DNA of 64,000 bases from Calditrichota bacterium (GCA_024278755.1 JAJRSO010000037.1:26620-90619); one strand, 5' to 3'. Positions 1 to 9,830 are shown, counted from the first letter of the stretch. The notes: generated from the sequence alone by a model not told the origin. Translations and numbers: made by a program.

Positions 1-1902
1 ATAGTGCATAGCGGTGATTTTATCACTTTACAACCCGCACACGTAATGACCCACGATAACACAGGGGCCGTAATCCCTAAATTCAAATCCATCGGCGCCA
101 AAAGAATCGCCAATCCGCGTCAGGTGGTGCATACACTCGACCACAATATCCAGGATAAAAGCGAAGCCAATCTCGCTAAATACGCCAAAATTGAAGCCTT
201 TTCCAATGAAATGGGCGTCGATTTTTACCCGGCCGGACGCGGCATCGGTCACCAGATTATGTGCGAAGAAGGTTATGCTTTTCCCGGAACCGTCGTGGTG
301 GCCTCCGACAGCCACTCCAATATGTACGGCGGTTTGGGTGTTTTGGGTACGCCGGTGGTACGAACAGACGCCGCCGCACTCTGGGCCAGCGGCAAAACCT
401 GGTGGCAAATTCCACCGGTAGTCAAAGTGATACTGAATGGTAATCTTCAGGCAGGCGTTACCGGAAAAGACGTCATCATTACCCTGGCCGGATATTTTAA
501 CAACGATGAAGTTTTAAATCATGCCATCGAATTCAGCGGCAACGGTATCGAAGCATTATCGATTGACCAGCGTTTATCCATCGCCAATATGACTACCGAA
601 TGGGGCGCCCTGGCCGGTGTTTTTCCCATTGATGAAGTGACCGTAAACTGGCTGAAAAACAGGCAGACTTTTATCGAGAAACGAGGCCTGGCTGGCGTTC
701 CTTCCGATGCGGACGGGAATGGCGTTCATCCGCGTTTAAACGGCAAACGGATCACCGAACTGGAACATAACAGACCGATTGCCGATGCGGACGCCTTTTA
801 TGCAAAAGAAATTATTTTCGATTTATCCGGCGTACGGCCCATCGTGTCCGGACCGGATACGGTTAAGGTTTCCACGCCGGTTTCCCTTATGGAAGAAAGG
901 GACATAAAAATAAATAAAGCCTATCTCGTTTCCTGCGTGAACAGTCGTGTGGAAGATATCGCCCAGGCGGCGGCAGTTGTCAAGGGTAAAAGGATTCATC
1001 CCGATGTGCAGTTTTACATCGCACCCGCTTCCAGCGAAGTGCTGGTCGAAAGTAAAAATCGTGGCGACTGGCAGGCGCTGTTAGACGCTGGCGCCACCGA
1101 GCTGCCCCCGGGCTGCGGCCCCTGTATCGGACTTGGCGCGGGTTTACTGGAAGACGGCGAAGTGGGAATTTCGGCTACGAATCGTAATTTTAAAGGCCGC
1201 ATGGGTTCCAAAGATGCACAGGCTTACCTGGCCTCTCCGGCGGTTGTGGCCGCATCGGCTTTGGCCGGGAAAATAGTTCAACCGTCTAAAAACGATCTGG
1301 TAAAACCGCAGGGAGAATTGAAAGAACACCGCAAGCCGGCTCAAAAAGCGCAGGTTAAAATACTGGATGGTTTTCCAACCGTTTTAAGAGGAGAACTCGT
1401 CTTTTGTCCGCAGGATAATATGAATACCGACGGAATTTATCCCGGGAAATACACCTACAAAGACGATATCACTCCGGAAGAACAGGCACAAGTGGTGATG
1501 GAAAACTACGACCCGGAATTCGGGACGATCGTTCAGAAAGGCGATATTTTAATCGGCGGATTCAATTTCGGTACCGGCAGTTCCCGCGAACAGGCGGCTA
1601 CCGCCTTAAAATACCGCGGCATTCAACTGGTTCTGGCAGGCTCTTTTAGTGAAACCTATAAGCGCAATGCTATCAATAATGGGTTTTTGGTGATCGAAGC
1701 GCCCGAACTGGTAAATGATTTACGTACACAGTTTGACAATTCGAAACTAACCATCAAGACAGGCATTCAGGCCGAAATAAACTTTGAGGCCGCTCAACTG
1801 GCGGTAAACGGAAAAACATACTCCATTGCGCCCATCGGCGCAGCGGCGCAGGAAATTATTATCGAAGGCGGATTAGAAAACTGGGTTAAATCGCGATTGT
1901 AA
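1..1902 (+). CDS. Homoaconitase, fungal Lys4-like (5' partial)
   Basis: An aconitase-superfamily hydratase whose beginning lies left of the window. The frame is open through base 1, and the GTG at base 4 is an internal valine. The [4Fe-4S] ligands are visible as the Cys of VSCVNSR (residue 311 from that GTG) and the CGPC pair (371, 374). The swivel-domain signature FGTGSSREQAAT follows near residue 520. Long stretches (YPAGRGIGHQ, RTDAAALWASG, NRNFKGRMGSKDA, NTDGIYPGKYTY) match, from memory, yeast Lys4 better than bacterial AcnA, LeuC or the two-subunit LysT/LysU. The likely role is homocitrate to homoisocitrate isomerisation in alpha-aminoadipate lysine synthesis. Substrate assignment is by resemblance only, and citrate is the alternative. 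No other lysine gene is in view. Confidence 0.8.
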   Translation: MVHSGDFITLQPAHVMTHDNTGAVIPKFKSIGAKRIANPRQVVHTLDHNIQDKSEANLAKYAKIEAFSNEMGVDFYPAGRGIGHQIMCEEGYAFPGTVVVASDSHSNMYGGLGVLGTPVVRTDAAALWASGKTWWQIPPVVKVILNGNLQAGVTGKDVIITLAGYFNNDEVLNHAIEFSGNGIEALSIDQRLSIANMTTEWGALAGVFPIDEVTVNWLKNRQTFIEKRGLAGVPSDADGNGVHPRLNGKRITELEHNRPIADADAFYAKEIIFDLSGVRPIVSGPDTVKVSTPVSLMEERDIKINKAYLVSCVNSRVEDIAQAAAVVKGKRIHPDVQFYIAPASSEVLVESKNRGDWQALLDAGATELPPGCGPCIGLGAGLLEDGEVGISATNRNFKGRMGSKDAQAYLASPAVVAASALAGKIVQPSKNDLVKPQGELKEHRKPAQKAQVKILDGFPTVLRGELVFCPQDNMNTDGIYPGKYTYKDDITPEEQAQVVMENYDPEFGTIVQKGDILIGGFNFGTGSSREQAATALKYRGIQLVLAGSFSETYKRNAINNGFLVIEAPELVNDLRTQFDNSKLTIKTGIQAEINFEAAQLAVNGKTYSIAPIGAAAQEIIIEGGLENWVKSRL

Positions 1903-1926
1903 AACGCCACAATTCATAAACGAATA

Positions 1927-1982
1927 AACCGCGAAGTACACGAGAAAGTGATTTGGCAACGCTTCTTCGGTATTTCGCGGTT
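1927..1982. repeat. Fold-back with AACCGCGAA arms
   Basis: Perfect 9-bp arms AACCGCGAA (1927-1935) and TTCGCGGTT (1974-1982) flank a weaker inner stem, 25 bases after the homoaconitase stop. There is no T-run, so it is a poor intrinsic terminator. It resembles a degenerate inverted element at 30084-30174 that also starts with an AACCGCGAA-like arm. Confidence 0.5.
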
Positions 1983-2050
1983 AACCGATCAGACATAACG
2001 CCGTATGGATTTACTGCTTGTTATGCAAATGAACAACATAAGACATATCA

Positions 2051-2686
2051 ATGCTTTACTACAAATATATCATCGCTTCATTTTCCTTAATACTTTGGTG
2101 TACCTTTCACAGCCTATTGATTTCAAATTCCGTTACGACATTGATAGAGCGAAAGATCGGGATTCGGTTCCGCTTTTATCGGATCGTTTTCAATCTATTT
2201 GCCCTTGTCACTTTTCTGCTTGTTCTTTTCTATTTTAAAACCCTTCCCGCAGAGATGCTTTTTCGCTGGGATGGCGGATTTCAATTTATTCAGTTTAGTC
2301 TGATGGCAGTGAGTTTCTATTTATTTATTGCCGGAGCCCGGCGGTATGATGCCCTGCGATTTTTGGGATTGCGTCAGCTTAAAAGCGCCGCTAACCATAA
2401 AATGTTGAATACAAGCGGGAAACTGGAAATTAAAGGGTTACATAAAATTATCCGCCACCCATGGTATGCCGGTTCTATAGTAATCATCTGGACACGGAAT
2501 ATTGATAGCGGCGTGTTAATTCAGAATATCATTATGACGGCTTATTTGATCATCGGCAGTCACCTCGAAGAGCGAAAACTGGTTAAGGAATTCGGAAAAG
2601 AATACAACGACTACCGACAACGGGTCTCAATGCTGTTTCCGTTTATATGGATTCGGATGAAAATTCAAAAGAGTAAACAGGTTTAA
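2051..2686 (+). CDS. ICMT/NnrU-like integral membrane protein
   Basis: A 211-residue protein with four to five hydrophobic segments. Its C-terminal half carries the signature of the isoprenylcysteine carboxyl methyltransferase / PEMT fold. This is IRHPWYAGS (about 137-145), which would contact the methyl donor, followed by EERKLVKEFGKEYNDYR (about 176-192), the charged motif after the last helix. Members are inner-membrane proteins, some of which methylate lipids or small thiols, while NnrU proteins are tied to denitrification. Nothing nearby points to nitrogen oxides, so the substrate is unknown. The gene stands alone with long spacers on both sides. Start at the ATG that opens the first hydrophobic helix. 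No strong ribosome-binding site was seen. Confidence 0.65.
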   Translation: MLYYKYIIASFSLILWCTFHSLLISNSVTTLIERKIGIRFRFYRIVFNLFALVTFLLVLFYFKTLPAEMLFRWDGGFQFIQFSLMAVSFYLFIAGARRYDALRFLGLRQLKSAANHKMLNTSGKLEIKGLHKIIRHPWYAGSIVIIWTRNIDSGVLIQNIIMTAYLIIGSHLEERKLVKEFGKEYNDYRQRVSMLFPFIWIRMKIQKSKQV

Positions 2687-3234
2687 TTCGTTTCAAACAA
2701 ATTCTTTTCGGCGCTCTGTTGTTTTATATGGATAACTTGGTTTAAAAATACCGTGCATCTCTCCGGATTTTCACGGATGACGCTACAAAGAAATGACAAC
2801 AGGCCGTTTGTTAAAAACGATCGCATCTGATTCGCCGATTCTTAAATACCACGAATGAGCCTCTTTTAGGCAGACAATACAACCGATTTTCGCCGCAACA
2901 TAACACCTATCGCTTAAAAGTTATTCTAACAACATTCGCGTTGATTCATGTAATTCTCGGCCCTTATAGTGAATACATATATTAAAACCAAAACCTTCCA
3001 ACACCCGTTTTAAAAAACAGGAAACATTAAAGAGCAATTATAGAAATACGACAAAGACCTGTAATCTTTTTAAAATCACTGTTTCTTCGGCCTGTCCGTT
3101 TCCGGGGTGATGAAATCCGCGGCGTTTTTTAGTTATTCTTATCCACATGGATCGCCCCGGCCCCTTCTTTTCTTAAACCACTTTCAATAGTTTCAATTTC
3201 AGGGAATTATTAAGTATTCTCCTCGTTTAATTGA
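2687..3234. other. 548-bp spacer without a gene
   Basis: AT-rich spacer between the membrane methyltransferase-like gene and the sensor kinase. No convincing reading frame, tRNA or riboswitch was seen. Around 2931-2962 it contains a degenerate copy of a sequence (ACATTCGCGTTGATTC) that recurs near 19420, probably a decayed dispersed repeat. The kinase promoter should lie in the last 200 bases, but no clear -35/-10 pair could be chosen. Confidence 0.5.
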
Positions 3235-6200
3235 TTGCATCGTTTTGAATTGATTTTTTTAAAACCGGGATATAAGAATCTACGCTTGACAAATGCAAAA
3301 AAACGGAGGCAGGATATCTACACATCTATCCAAAATATTTTCAGTTGTTATTCTCTTATTAAAAGAATACTGTATTTTTTGGTATTTTTGATATTTACTT
3401 TTATTCAAGCCGCTAACTCCGCCGCATACTCAGAAGCCGGACAGCCTTTTTTTACGCATTTCAGTTCAAAGGCCTATGACGGTCTGCCGGAGAACTGGAA
3501 AATTGTGCAAGACAAGCGCGGCGTTATGTACTTTGGAAATGAATCGGGCATTTTAGAATACGATGGAAATTCCTGGCAAAAAATCAAAGTACCAAATTTG
3601 ACCAGCGTCCGATCGATGTCTGTCGCAGGGGATGGCACAATTTATGTGTGTGCTTTCGGTGACTTCGGATACCTCCGACCCGATTCTACAGGACAAATCA
3701 CCTATCATTCACTCAAACCATTTCTGGATAAAAAATATCACAATTCCGGTGAAATGTGGGATGTGATCACCTTATCCGGGGATGCTTTTTTTAAGACAAA
3801 AGATAAAATCTTTAAATGGAACGGACGTCAAATCACAGTTCTGGACTCCGCATTTGCCTACCGATTATATAAAATTGACGATAAAATATATTCAAGGAGC
3901 CAAAATGACGGCCTACTGGTGATTGACGGCGATTCATTGAAACTAATGCCTGATGGCGCGTTCTTTGCCGAAATCGGTGTTTATAATATGCTGCCCTATA
4001 TTCCCGAACAGGTCGGACTAAAAGGCCACATTCTTGTCACAACAAATAGCGAGGGGCTTTTTCTGCATGACGGCAGGAAATTTCATCCGTTCAAAACAGA
4101 GGTAGACTCATTTTTAATGGCAAATCAGGTTTATAATGCCTGCCGGATGCTGAATGGGAATTATGCGCTTGCCACACAGCGCGGCGGAGTAGTTATTATT
4201 GATTCCAAAGGGCGTTTGATCCGTTTTATCAACGAAGATTCCGGGCTGCTTACAAATGTTATTTATGATATTTATGCAGATCGGCAGGGTGGGCTTTGGC
4301 TGGCCACAAACAACGGAATAATTTATTGTGAAACACCTTCTCCTTTATCCATCTTTCAAAACAGCGGCGCCTTAAAAGACAAATCGAATGCGGTGCTTCG
4401 TTTTAAAAACACTATTTATGCAGCAAATGATTTAGGCGTCCTCTACTTATCTAAAAAGAACTCTGCCTTTCAATTAGTGGAAGGAAGTAATAAACCAGCC
4501 TATGAACTATTTGGATACGAAGATGTTTTGCTCGCCGGAACCAATTGGGGCCTTGCCGCCGTAAAGAACAAAAAACTTCAACCGTTTTTATTGGAAACTC
4601 AAACCGGCAGTCTAATAGCTTCGAAAATATACCCCGGCAGAATATATGCCGGCACGCATGATGGATTAACAGTTATTTTAAAACAAAAAAATAACCAGCT
4701 CCGCGCTGTATATACTTTTAAAACAAATGATGAAGTTCTTTCTGTCATTGAAGAAAAAGACGGCGGCTTATGGCTTACCGGACATTTTCTCGGCATCTAT
4801 CATATTTCGGGTAATATAAAAGAGCTGTCTTATGGTACTGATAATGGGGTTAGTTTTACATCTTATAATAAGCAGAATATACTTCCGGGAAATGAATGGA
4901 AACTTTTTGAAATTCAGGGTAAAATGCTGCTTGGCACCGATACAGGCATCTTTACTTTTGACAGAAAAACGCAGCGCTTCATTCCCGATTCGACGCTTGG
5001 CGCAAATCTAGCCGGTCCCCCGAACATTGTTTCTTTAATCGAAAAAAGCACAAACGGTGATTTATGGATTTTAAGCAGACAAAACGGAACGAATGAACTG
5101 GGAAAGGCTTTTCTCCAAAATGACGGACGTTATCTCTGGAAACCGTATCCTGTATTCAGGCGAGCTGCGTTAAAGAATACAGACGCTCTTTACGCCGATA
5201 TTAGCCCCAATTCAAATAAAGAAATTTTATGGATCAGTACGGATGAAGGGCTGGTGCGCTACAATCCTGAGATAGTCAAAAATTTTCAGTTTGATTTTTT
5301 AACACTGATTAGAAAAGTAATTGTTCATAACGATTCCATTATTTTCAATGGACTGTCCACTAAACAGTATAGAATGAAAAGCATTGTTCTGCCGTTTTCT
5401 AAAAATGATGTTCGCTTCGAATTTTCGGCAGTAAGTTTTGATAAACCGGAAGCGTCTCTTTATCAATACTTTCTCGAAGGGAATGATACCGAATGGTCAA
5501 ACTGGTCGACCGCATCTACAAAAGGATATACAAATCTTTCCGGCGGTGATTACACGTTTCGTGTGCGTTCAAAAAATGTATATGGAACGACAGGCGCAGA
5601 GGATGTGTTTCGTTTTACCGTTCTGCCGCCCTGGTTTCTAACCTGGCAGGCTTACATATTATATACATTTTTTATTTTTTCCGGTATTTTCTTAGTAGAC
5701 CGCTATATGCGGGCAAAGATAATTGAAAGGGAGCGCGAAAAGGCTAAACTACGGGAAGCTGAACTCGTTTCAAAACAGGCGCAGGAACTCGAAACAGTTG
5801 ACAGGTTAGTCCGTGTGATTAATAAAGCGGATGACCTTGAGACCTTGTTTAAATCCCTTCTGGAAAAAACAATCAGTTTTATTCCGCAGGCCGAAAAAGC
5901 AGCTTTGTTTTTATTGGACCATAAGGATAATAGTTTCAAAATAGCCTATACTTTCGGCTATAAAATCGATGATTTGGAAAAAATTACATTTCTACCCGAA
6001 GAATTAAAAAGCAGATATGCAGATAATTCTGATGAAATTGAAAAAGGAATTTACATTGTTAGCGATACAAAAAAATTAGAGGGAGATGAAAAACTAACTT
6101 CTTTCAAAAAAGCAAAGGCAATGTTAGTGATGGCTGTTGAGTGGGAAAACAGGCTGGAAGCCTACGTCGTTTTTGACAGCTTTGCGACTAAAAATGCATT

Positions 6201-7173
6201 TAATCCGTCCACTGCCAGAATTTTAAACCGCTTTCGCGAGCATGCTGTTTCGGCAATTTCGAAAGCCAGGTCTCTAAAAATACTACAGGAAAAAAATGAA
6301 AAAATAGTTAAAACTCAGGAGCAACTTATAATTCAGGAAAAGCTTGCTTCCCTCGGACAGCTTACCGCAGGAATCGCCCACGAAATTAAGAATCCGCTTA
6401 ACTTTGTTAAAAACTTCGCTGAGCTTTCCGTTGAACTTATGCAGGAACTGCGGGAAGAGTTAAGTACTTATAAAGAAAAAATGACAGATTCTGACTGGGA
6501 AGAAATAGAAAGCATCCTAAAAACTTTAGAAGAAAACAGCCTCCGGATAAACGAGCACAGCAGGCGTGCCGACAGTATCGTGCGAAGTATGTTACAACAT
6601 TCCAGGGGGAAATCCGGTGAGCGCAGAGAAACGGATATAAATGCCATGCTTGAAGAGAACATCAATTTAGCCTATCATGGTCTTAGGGCACAAAATAGTA
6701 AATTTAATATAACAATCAAAAAGGATTTCGACAGTACTATCGGTACGCCGGTGGTTGTTCCTCAGGATTTAAGCCGCGTATTTTTAAATATCCTGCAAAA
6801 CGCGTTTTATGCTTCAATGCGTTCACAATCCCAGGATTATCAAAAGTCCACTGCAAAACAGCCCCACCTTTTTGATCAAACAGAAAAAAAGGCCTCCGAA
6901 TTTCAGCAGGAACCGACCTTATGGGTAATTACAAAAAACATGGGCGACAAATTGACTATTCGTATTCGTGATAACGGCCCCGGAATACCAAAAAAAATAC
7001 GTAACAAAGTATTTAATCCTTTTTTCAGTACAAAACCGTCCGGTGATGGTACCGGTTTAGGACTGTCTATCGCCTATGATATCATTGTAAAAGAACACAA
7101 AGGTGAAATATCTTTTATAACGGAAGAAAATTCGTTCACCGAATTTATTATCCGATTGCCAAGAGGAAACTAA
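3235..7173 (+). CDS. Giant sensor histidine kinase (propeller, Y_Y_Y, GAF)
   Basis: A 1312-residue membrane sensor. In order it has an N-terminal hydrophobic segment (about 45-62), and periplasmic two-component-regulator propeller repeats (about 70-690, with units ending in GGLWLATNNGI-type strands). Next come a Y_Y_Y domain (about 720-790), a transmembrane helix (about 802-822), a coiled coil, and a GAF domain (about 870-1010). The kinase core follows: HisKA with phospho-acceptor His1049 in AHEIKNP, and the HATPase with N-box NILQNAFYAS, DNGPGIP and GTGLGLS. The start is uncertain. The open frame begins at a TTG without a good ribosome-binding site and the first internal ATG is far inside the propeller, so another non-ATG start is possible. 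It lies 24 bases before its likely partner, the REC-phosphatase gene. The ligand is unknown; in Bacteroidetes this architecture often senses glycans. Confidence 0.85.
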   Translation: MHRFELIFLKPGYKNLRLTNAKKRRQDIYTSIQNIFSCYSLIKRILYFLVFLIFTFIQAANSAAYSEAGQPFFTHFSSKAYDGLPENWKIVQDKRGVMYFGNESGILEYDGNSWQKIKVPNLTSVRSMSVAGDGTIYVCAFGDFGYLRPDSTGQITYHSLKPFLDKKYHNSGEMWDVITLSGDAFFKTKDKIFKWNGRQITVLDSAFAYRLYKIDDKIYSRSQNDGLLVIDGDSLKLMPDGAFFAEIGVYNMLPYIPEQVGLKGHILVTTNSEGLFLHDGRKFHPFKTEVDSFLMANQVYNACRMLNGNYALATQRGGVVIIDSKGRLIRFINEDSGLLTNVIYDIYADRQGGLWLATNNGIIYCETPSPLSIFQNSGALKDKSNAVLRFKNTIYAANDLGVLYLSKKNSAFQLVEGSNKPAYELFGYEDVLLAGTNWGLAAVKNKKLQPFLLETQTGSLIASKIYPGRIYAGTHDGLTVILKQKNNQLRAVYTFKTNDEVLSVIEEKDGGLWLTGHFLGIYHISGNIKELSYGTDNGVSFTSYNKQNILPGNEWKLFEIQGKMLLGTDTGIFTFDRKTQRFIPDSTLGANLAGPPNIVSLIEKSTNGDLWILSRQNGTNELGKAFLQNDGRYLWKPYPVFRRAALKNTDALYADISPNSNKEILWISTDEGLVRYNPEIVKNFQFDFLTLIRKVIVHNDSIIFNGLSTKQYRMKSIVLPFSKNDVRFEFSAVSFDKPEASLYQYFLEGNDTEWSNWSTASTKGYTNLSGGDYTFRVRSKNVYGTTGAEDVFRFTVLPPWFLTWQAYILYTFFIFSGIFLVDRYMRAKIIEREREKAKLREAELVSKQAQELETVDRLVRVINKADDLETLFKSLLEKTISFIPQAEKAALFLLDHKDNSFKIAYTFGYKIDDLEKITFLPEELKSRYADNSDEIEKGIYIVSDTKKLEGDEKLTSFKKAKAMLVMAVEWENRLEAYVVFDSFATKNAFNPSTARILNRFREHAVSAISKARSLKILQEKNEKIVKTQEQLIIQEKLASLGQLTAGIAHEIKNPLNFVKNFAELSVELMQELREELSTYKEKMTDSDWEEIESILKTLEENSLRINEHSRRADSIVRSMLQHSRGKSGERRETDINAMLEENINLAYHGLRAQNSKFNITIKKDFDSTIGTPVVVPQDLSRVFLNILQNAFYASMRSQSQDYQKSTAKQPHLFDQTEKKASEFQQEPTLWVITKNMGDKLTIRIRDNGPGIPKKIRNKVFNPFFSTKPSGDGTGLGLSIAYDIIVKEHKGEISFITEENSFTEFIIRLPRGN

Positions 7174-7197
7174 CACCAAATATAATGAGGTAAATGA

Positions 7198-8361
7198 ATG
7201 CCGTATCGTATCTTAATAGTCGATGACGAACCGGATCTGGAACAGCTTATCCGGCAGAAGTTCCGTAAACAAATCCGTCAGGATGAATTTGAATTCATTT
7301 CTGCCTTTAACGGCCTGGATGCCTTGGACATTTTACAAAAAGACAATAAAATAGACCTTGTGTTAACAGATATAAATATGCCCAGAATGGACGGCTTAAC
7401 CCTATTACAAAAAATTTGTGAAATGAATAGTTCTGTTATAAAAGCTGTTGTTATTTCTGCCTATGGAGATATGGATAATATTCGTACGGCAATGAACCGG
7501 GGCGCCTTTGATTTTATTACCAAGCCGATTAATTTTGAAGATTTGGAAATTACAATCCGTAAAACACTTTTGGAAATAACTAATCAGAAACACGCGGCGG
7601 AAACCCATGATCGTTTTGTAGCCGTCCAAAAAGAACTGGATATTGCGCGTAACATTCAATTATCAATTTTGCCGCAGGGCAATCCGCCGTTACCGGAGAT
7701 AAAAGAAATTGAACTGGCAGCGCTGTTATCTCCTGCGAAAGAAGTGGGCGGTGATTTTTATGATTTCTTTATGATTGATGAACAGCGATTGGGATTTTGT
7801 ATTGGCGATGTTTCCGGAAAAGGCGTCCCGGCGGCTATTTTTATGGCCGTCTGTAAAACAGCGATAAAATCAATTGCCTCAAATGGGACGGCTGCGAACG
7901 AATGCTTCCTGTCTGTGAATAATACTTTAGAAAAAGAAAGCCCGCTTAACGTGTTTGTTACGGCATTTTACGGTATTTTAAATATTCAAACCGGTGTATT
8001 GGAATATTGTAATGCCGGGCATAATCCAACCTATCATATCAATTCCAGCGGCAAAGTAAATACACTTCCCCCGGTGGATGGAATTCCTTTAGGATATCTA
8101 AGAAATTTCCCGTATGGGAAACAAACCGTAACCCTGCAAAAGGGAGATACACTCTTTCTTTATACCGATGGCGTTGATGAAGCTATGGATAGAGAGGAAA
8201 ATGAATTTTCGGAAAAACGATTGCAGAACGCTCTAAAACAGTTTGCCGATTCGAGTCTATTCGATTTAAACCAGGCCGTTTTAGACAAAGTGCAGGAATT
8301 TACCGGGGGTCTTCCGCAATCCGATGACATAACCGTGCTGTCTCTGCGTTATTCTCCGTAA
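7198..8361 (+). CDS. Response regulator with PP2C/RsbU phosphatase output
   Basis: A 387-residue protein. Its N-terminal receiver domain (about 1-125) has the phosphorylated aspartate D58 in LTDINMPRMDG and the conserved Lys in ITKPINFE. A helical linker (about 125-160) leads to a SpoIIE/RsbU-type PP2C serine phosphatase (about 165-387) showing VGGDFYDF, IGDVSGKGVPAA, YTDGVDEA and SDDITVL metal-binding motifs. Such proteins control partner-switching cascades by dephosphorylating an anti-sigma antagonist when the receiver is phosphorylated. It is almost certainly the output of the large kinase 24 bases upstream. No anti-sigma or STAS gene is nearby, so the target is elsewhere. The ATG follows an AATGAGG ribosome-binding site. 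Confidence 0.9.
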   Translation: MPYRILIVDDEPDLEQLIRQKFRKQIRQDEFEFISAFNGLDALDILQKDNKIDLVLTDINMPRMDGLTLLQKICEMNSSVIKAVVISAYGDMDNIRTAMNRGAFDFITKPINFEDLEITIRKTLLEITNQKHAAETHDRFVAVQKELDIARNIQLSILPQGNPPLPEIKEIELAALLSPAKEVGGDFYDFFMIDEQRLGFCIGDVSGKGVPAAIFMAVCKTAIKSIASNGTAANECFLSVNNTLEKESPLNVFVTAFYGILNIQTGVLEYCNAGHNPTYHINSSGKVNTLPPVDGIPLGYLRNFPYGKQTVTLQKGDTLFLYTDGVDEAMDREENEFSEKRLQNALKQFADSSLFDLNQAVLDKVQEFTGGLPQSDDITVLSLRYSP

Positions 8362-8495
8362 TTTTAGGCAGACATTAAAAACCAGATACGATTTGCCTTT
8401 AACTTCTAAAAAAAAACACCGACCTGTAACTTCCCACGAATATCTTCATCTCATACCCATACACAAAATGTTTAACCAAGTACAAAGGATATGCT

Positions 8496-8840
8496 ATGCT
8501 TCAGACAGGATTAACTCACATCGAATCGCAGGATGCGTTTAACAAGATTATTAATGAAAATGAAAATGTAATGATTTGTTGTGGACGTATGGGGCCGATG
8601 TGCGTTCCGGTTTATGAATCAATGGAAGAACTGGAAGATGAATATACACACGTAAAGTTTGCAGATATGGAATTTGATATTCCCGATGCACATGTCATTC
8701 GCAGTCTCCCGGAATGCGCGGGTTTTATGGGGCTGCCGTTTACCGTTTACTATAAAAACGGAACCGTTGTTAAAGCAACCAGCAGCCTGCAAAGTATGGA
8801 TCAGATTACCGAAATTTTAGACGAACAGTTTGCAAAGTAA
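8496..8840 (+). CDS. Atypical thioredoxin-fold protein
   Basis: A 114-residue thioredoxin-fold protein 12 bases ahead of thioredoxin reductase, so probably its dedicated substrate. The usual WCGPC site is replaced by CCGRMGPMC (Cys28, Cys29, Cys36). The GP pair is kept, but the N-terminal Cys is not in its normal place. A further Cys74 lies before the cis-proline loop GLPF (Pro81), and the strand VYYKNGT completes the fold. Length is normal for thioredoxin. The ATG has an AAAGGA ribosome-binding site seven bases upstream. It could be a thioredoxin for a specialised reductase, or a redox carrier using the Cys28/29 and Cys36 pair. Confidence 0.75.
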   Translation: MLQTGLTHIESQDAFNKIINENENVMICCGRMGPMCVPVYESMEELEDEYTHVKFADMEFDIPDAHVIRSLPECAGFMGLPFTVYYKNGTVVKATSSLQSMDQITEILDEQFAK

Positions 8841-8852
8841 AGAAGTTTAAAA

Positions 8853-9779
8853 ATGGATGAAAATACTTTCGATATTATTATTCTCGGCGGCGGGGCAGCC
8901 GGTCTTTCCGCCGGAATTTACACTTCCCGCGCAAAATTAAAAACGCTTATACTAAATGAAGGTGTGGTCGGTGGTCAAATGGTGCTGACCGATGAAATCG
9001 CCAATTATCCCGGAGTGGAAAACATCAGCGGCTTTCAACTGGCCCGGGTTATGAAAAAACAAGCCAAAACATTTGGCTGCACCATTAAATCCAATGCAAA
9101 AATTACAGGAATGGAATTGGACAACGCGATCAAAGCCATTGAAGTAAACAATAAAACGACCTATACGGCAAAGGCGGTCATTATCAGCAGTGGCGGCCGT
9201 GCACGAACATTAAATGTTCCCGGAGAAAGTGAATTTCAGGGTAGTGGTATTTCCTACTGCGCCACTTGTGACGGAGACTTCTTTCAGGATAAAGAAATTA
9301 TTGTGGTGGGCGGCGGAAATTCCGCTTTGGAAGAAGCGGTTGCGCTTACTAAATATGCATCTAAAGTAACCATCGTTCATGAATTCGATCATTTTCAGGC
9401 CTACCCTTCCGCTGTGGAAGAAGCCCGGAAAAACGATAAAATTCATTTTATTATGGAATCCACCATTGCCGCCTTTAAAGGAGACACGTCTCTAAAAACA
9501 GCGATCATCCGGCATATTCCCAGCGGAAAAGAGTCGGATATGCGCATCGACGGCGTATTTATTTTTATCGGTTACGTGCCCAATACCGAACCCTTTAAAA
9601 ATTTGATTTCGCTTAACGAGCGGATGGAAATTGTAACGGATGAAAACCGGCAAACCAGTATCGAAGGCGTTTTTGCCGCTGGAGACTGCATTGCCAAACG
9701 CTGGCGTCAGGTTTCCACCGCCGTGGCGGACGGTACCATTGCCGCTTTAAGCGCAGCGGAGTATATAACGAAGCAATAA
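8853..9779 (+). CDS. trxB: Thioredoxin reductase
   Basis: A 308-residue NADPH-dependent flavoprotein disulfide reductase of the low-molecular-weight class. It has the FAD-binding GGGAAGLSAG at the N terminus, the redox-active CATC (Cys136, Cys139) followed by DGDFF, the NAD(P)-binding GGGNSALEEA, and the C-terminal FAD motif GVFAAGDC. It would reduce thioredoxin in the cytoplasm. It is co-transcribed with the odd thioredoxin-like gene just upstream and is followed by a hairpin at 9793-9821. Full family length and no missing motif. Confidence 0.92.
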   Translation: MDENTFDIIILGGGAAGLSAGIYTSRAKLKTLILNEGVVGGQMVLTDEIANYPGVENISGFQLARVMKKQAKTFGCTIKSNAKITGMELDNAIKAIEVNNKTTYTAKAVIISSGGRARTLNVPGESEFQGSGISYCATCDGDFFQDKEIIVVGGGNSALEEAVALTKYASKVTIVHEFDHFQAYPSAVEEARKNDKIHFIMESTIAAFKGDTSLKTAIIRHIPSGKESDMRIDGVFIFIGYVPNTEPFKNLISLNERMEIVTDENRQTSIEGVFAAGDCIAKRWRQVSTAVADGTIAALSAAEYITKQ

Positions 9780-9792
9780 AATGATAAAAACA

Positions 9793-9821
9793 AGGCTGTC
9801 TCAAAGGTAAATGAGCAGCCT
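9793..9821 (+). terminator. Hairpin terminator after trxB
   Basis: Stem AGGCTG/CAGCCT extended by CTCA/TGAG with one bulged T, loop AAGGTAAA, followed by the pyrimidine-rich CTTCTTTCATT. It lies 14 bases after the trxB stop. Confidence 0.6.
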
Positions 9822-9830
9822 CTTCTTTCA

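Noticed and set aside
2005..2238. Open frame overlapping the ICMT-like gene
   Set aside because: It overlaps the real gene in another frame, and its composition lacks membrane-helix pattern or any family motif.
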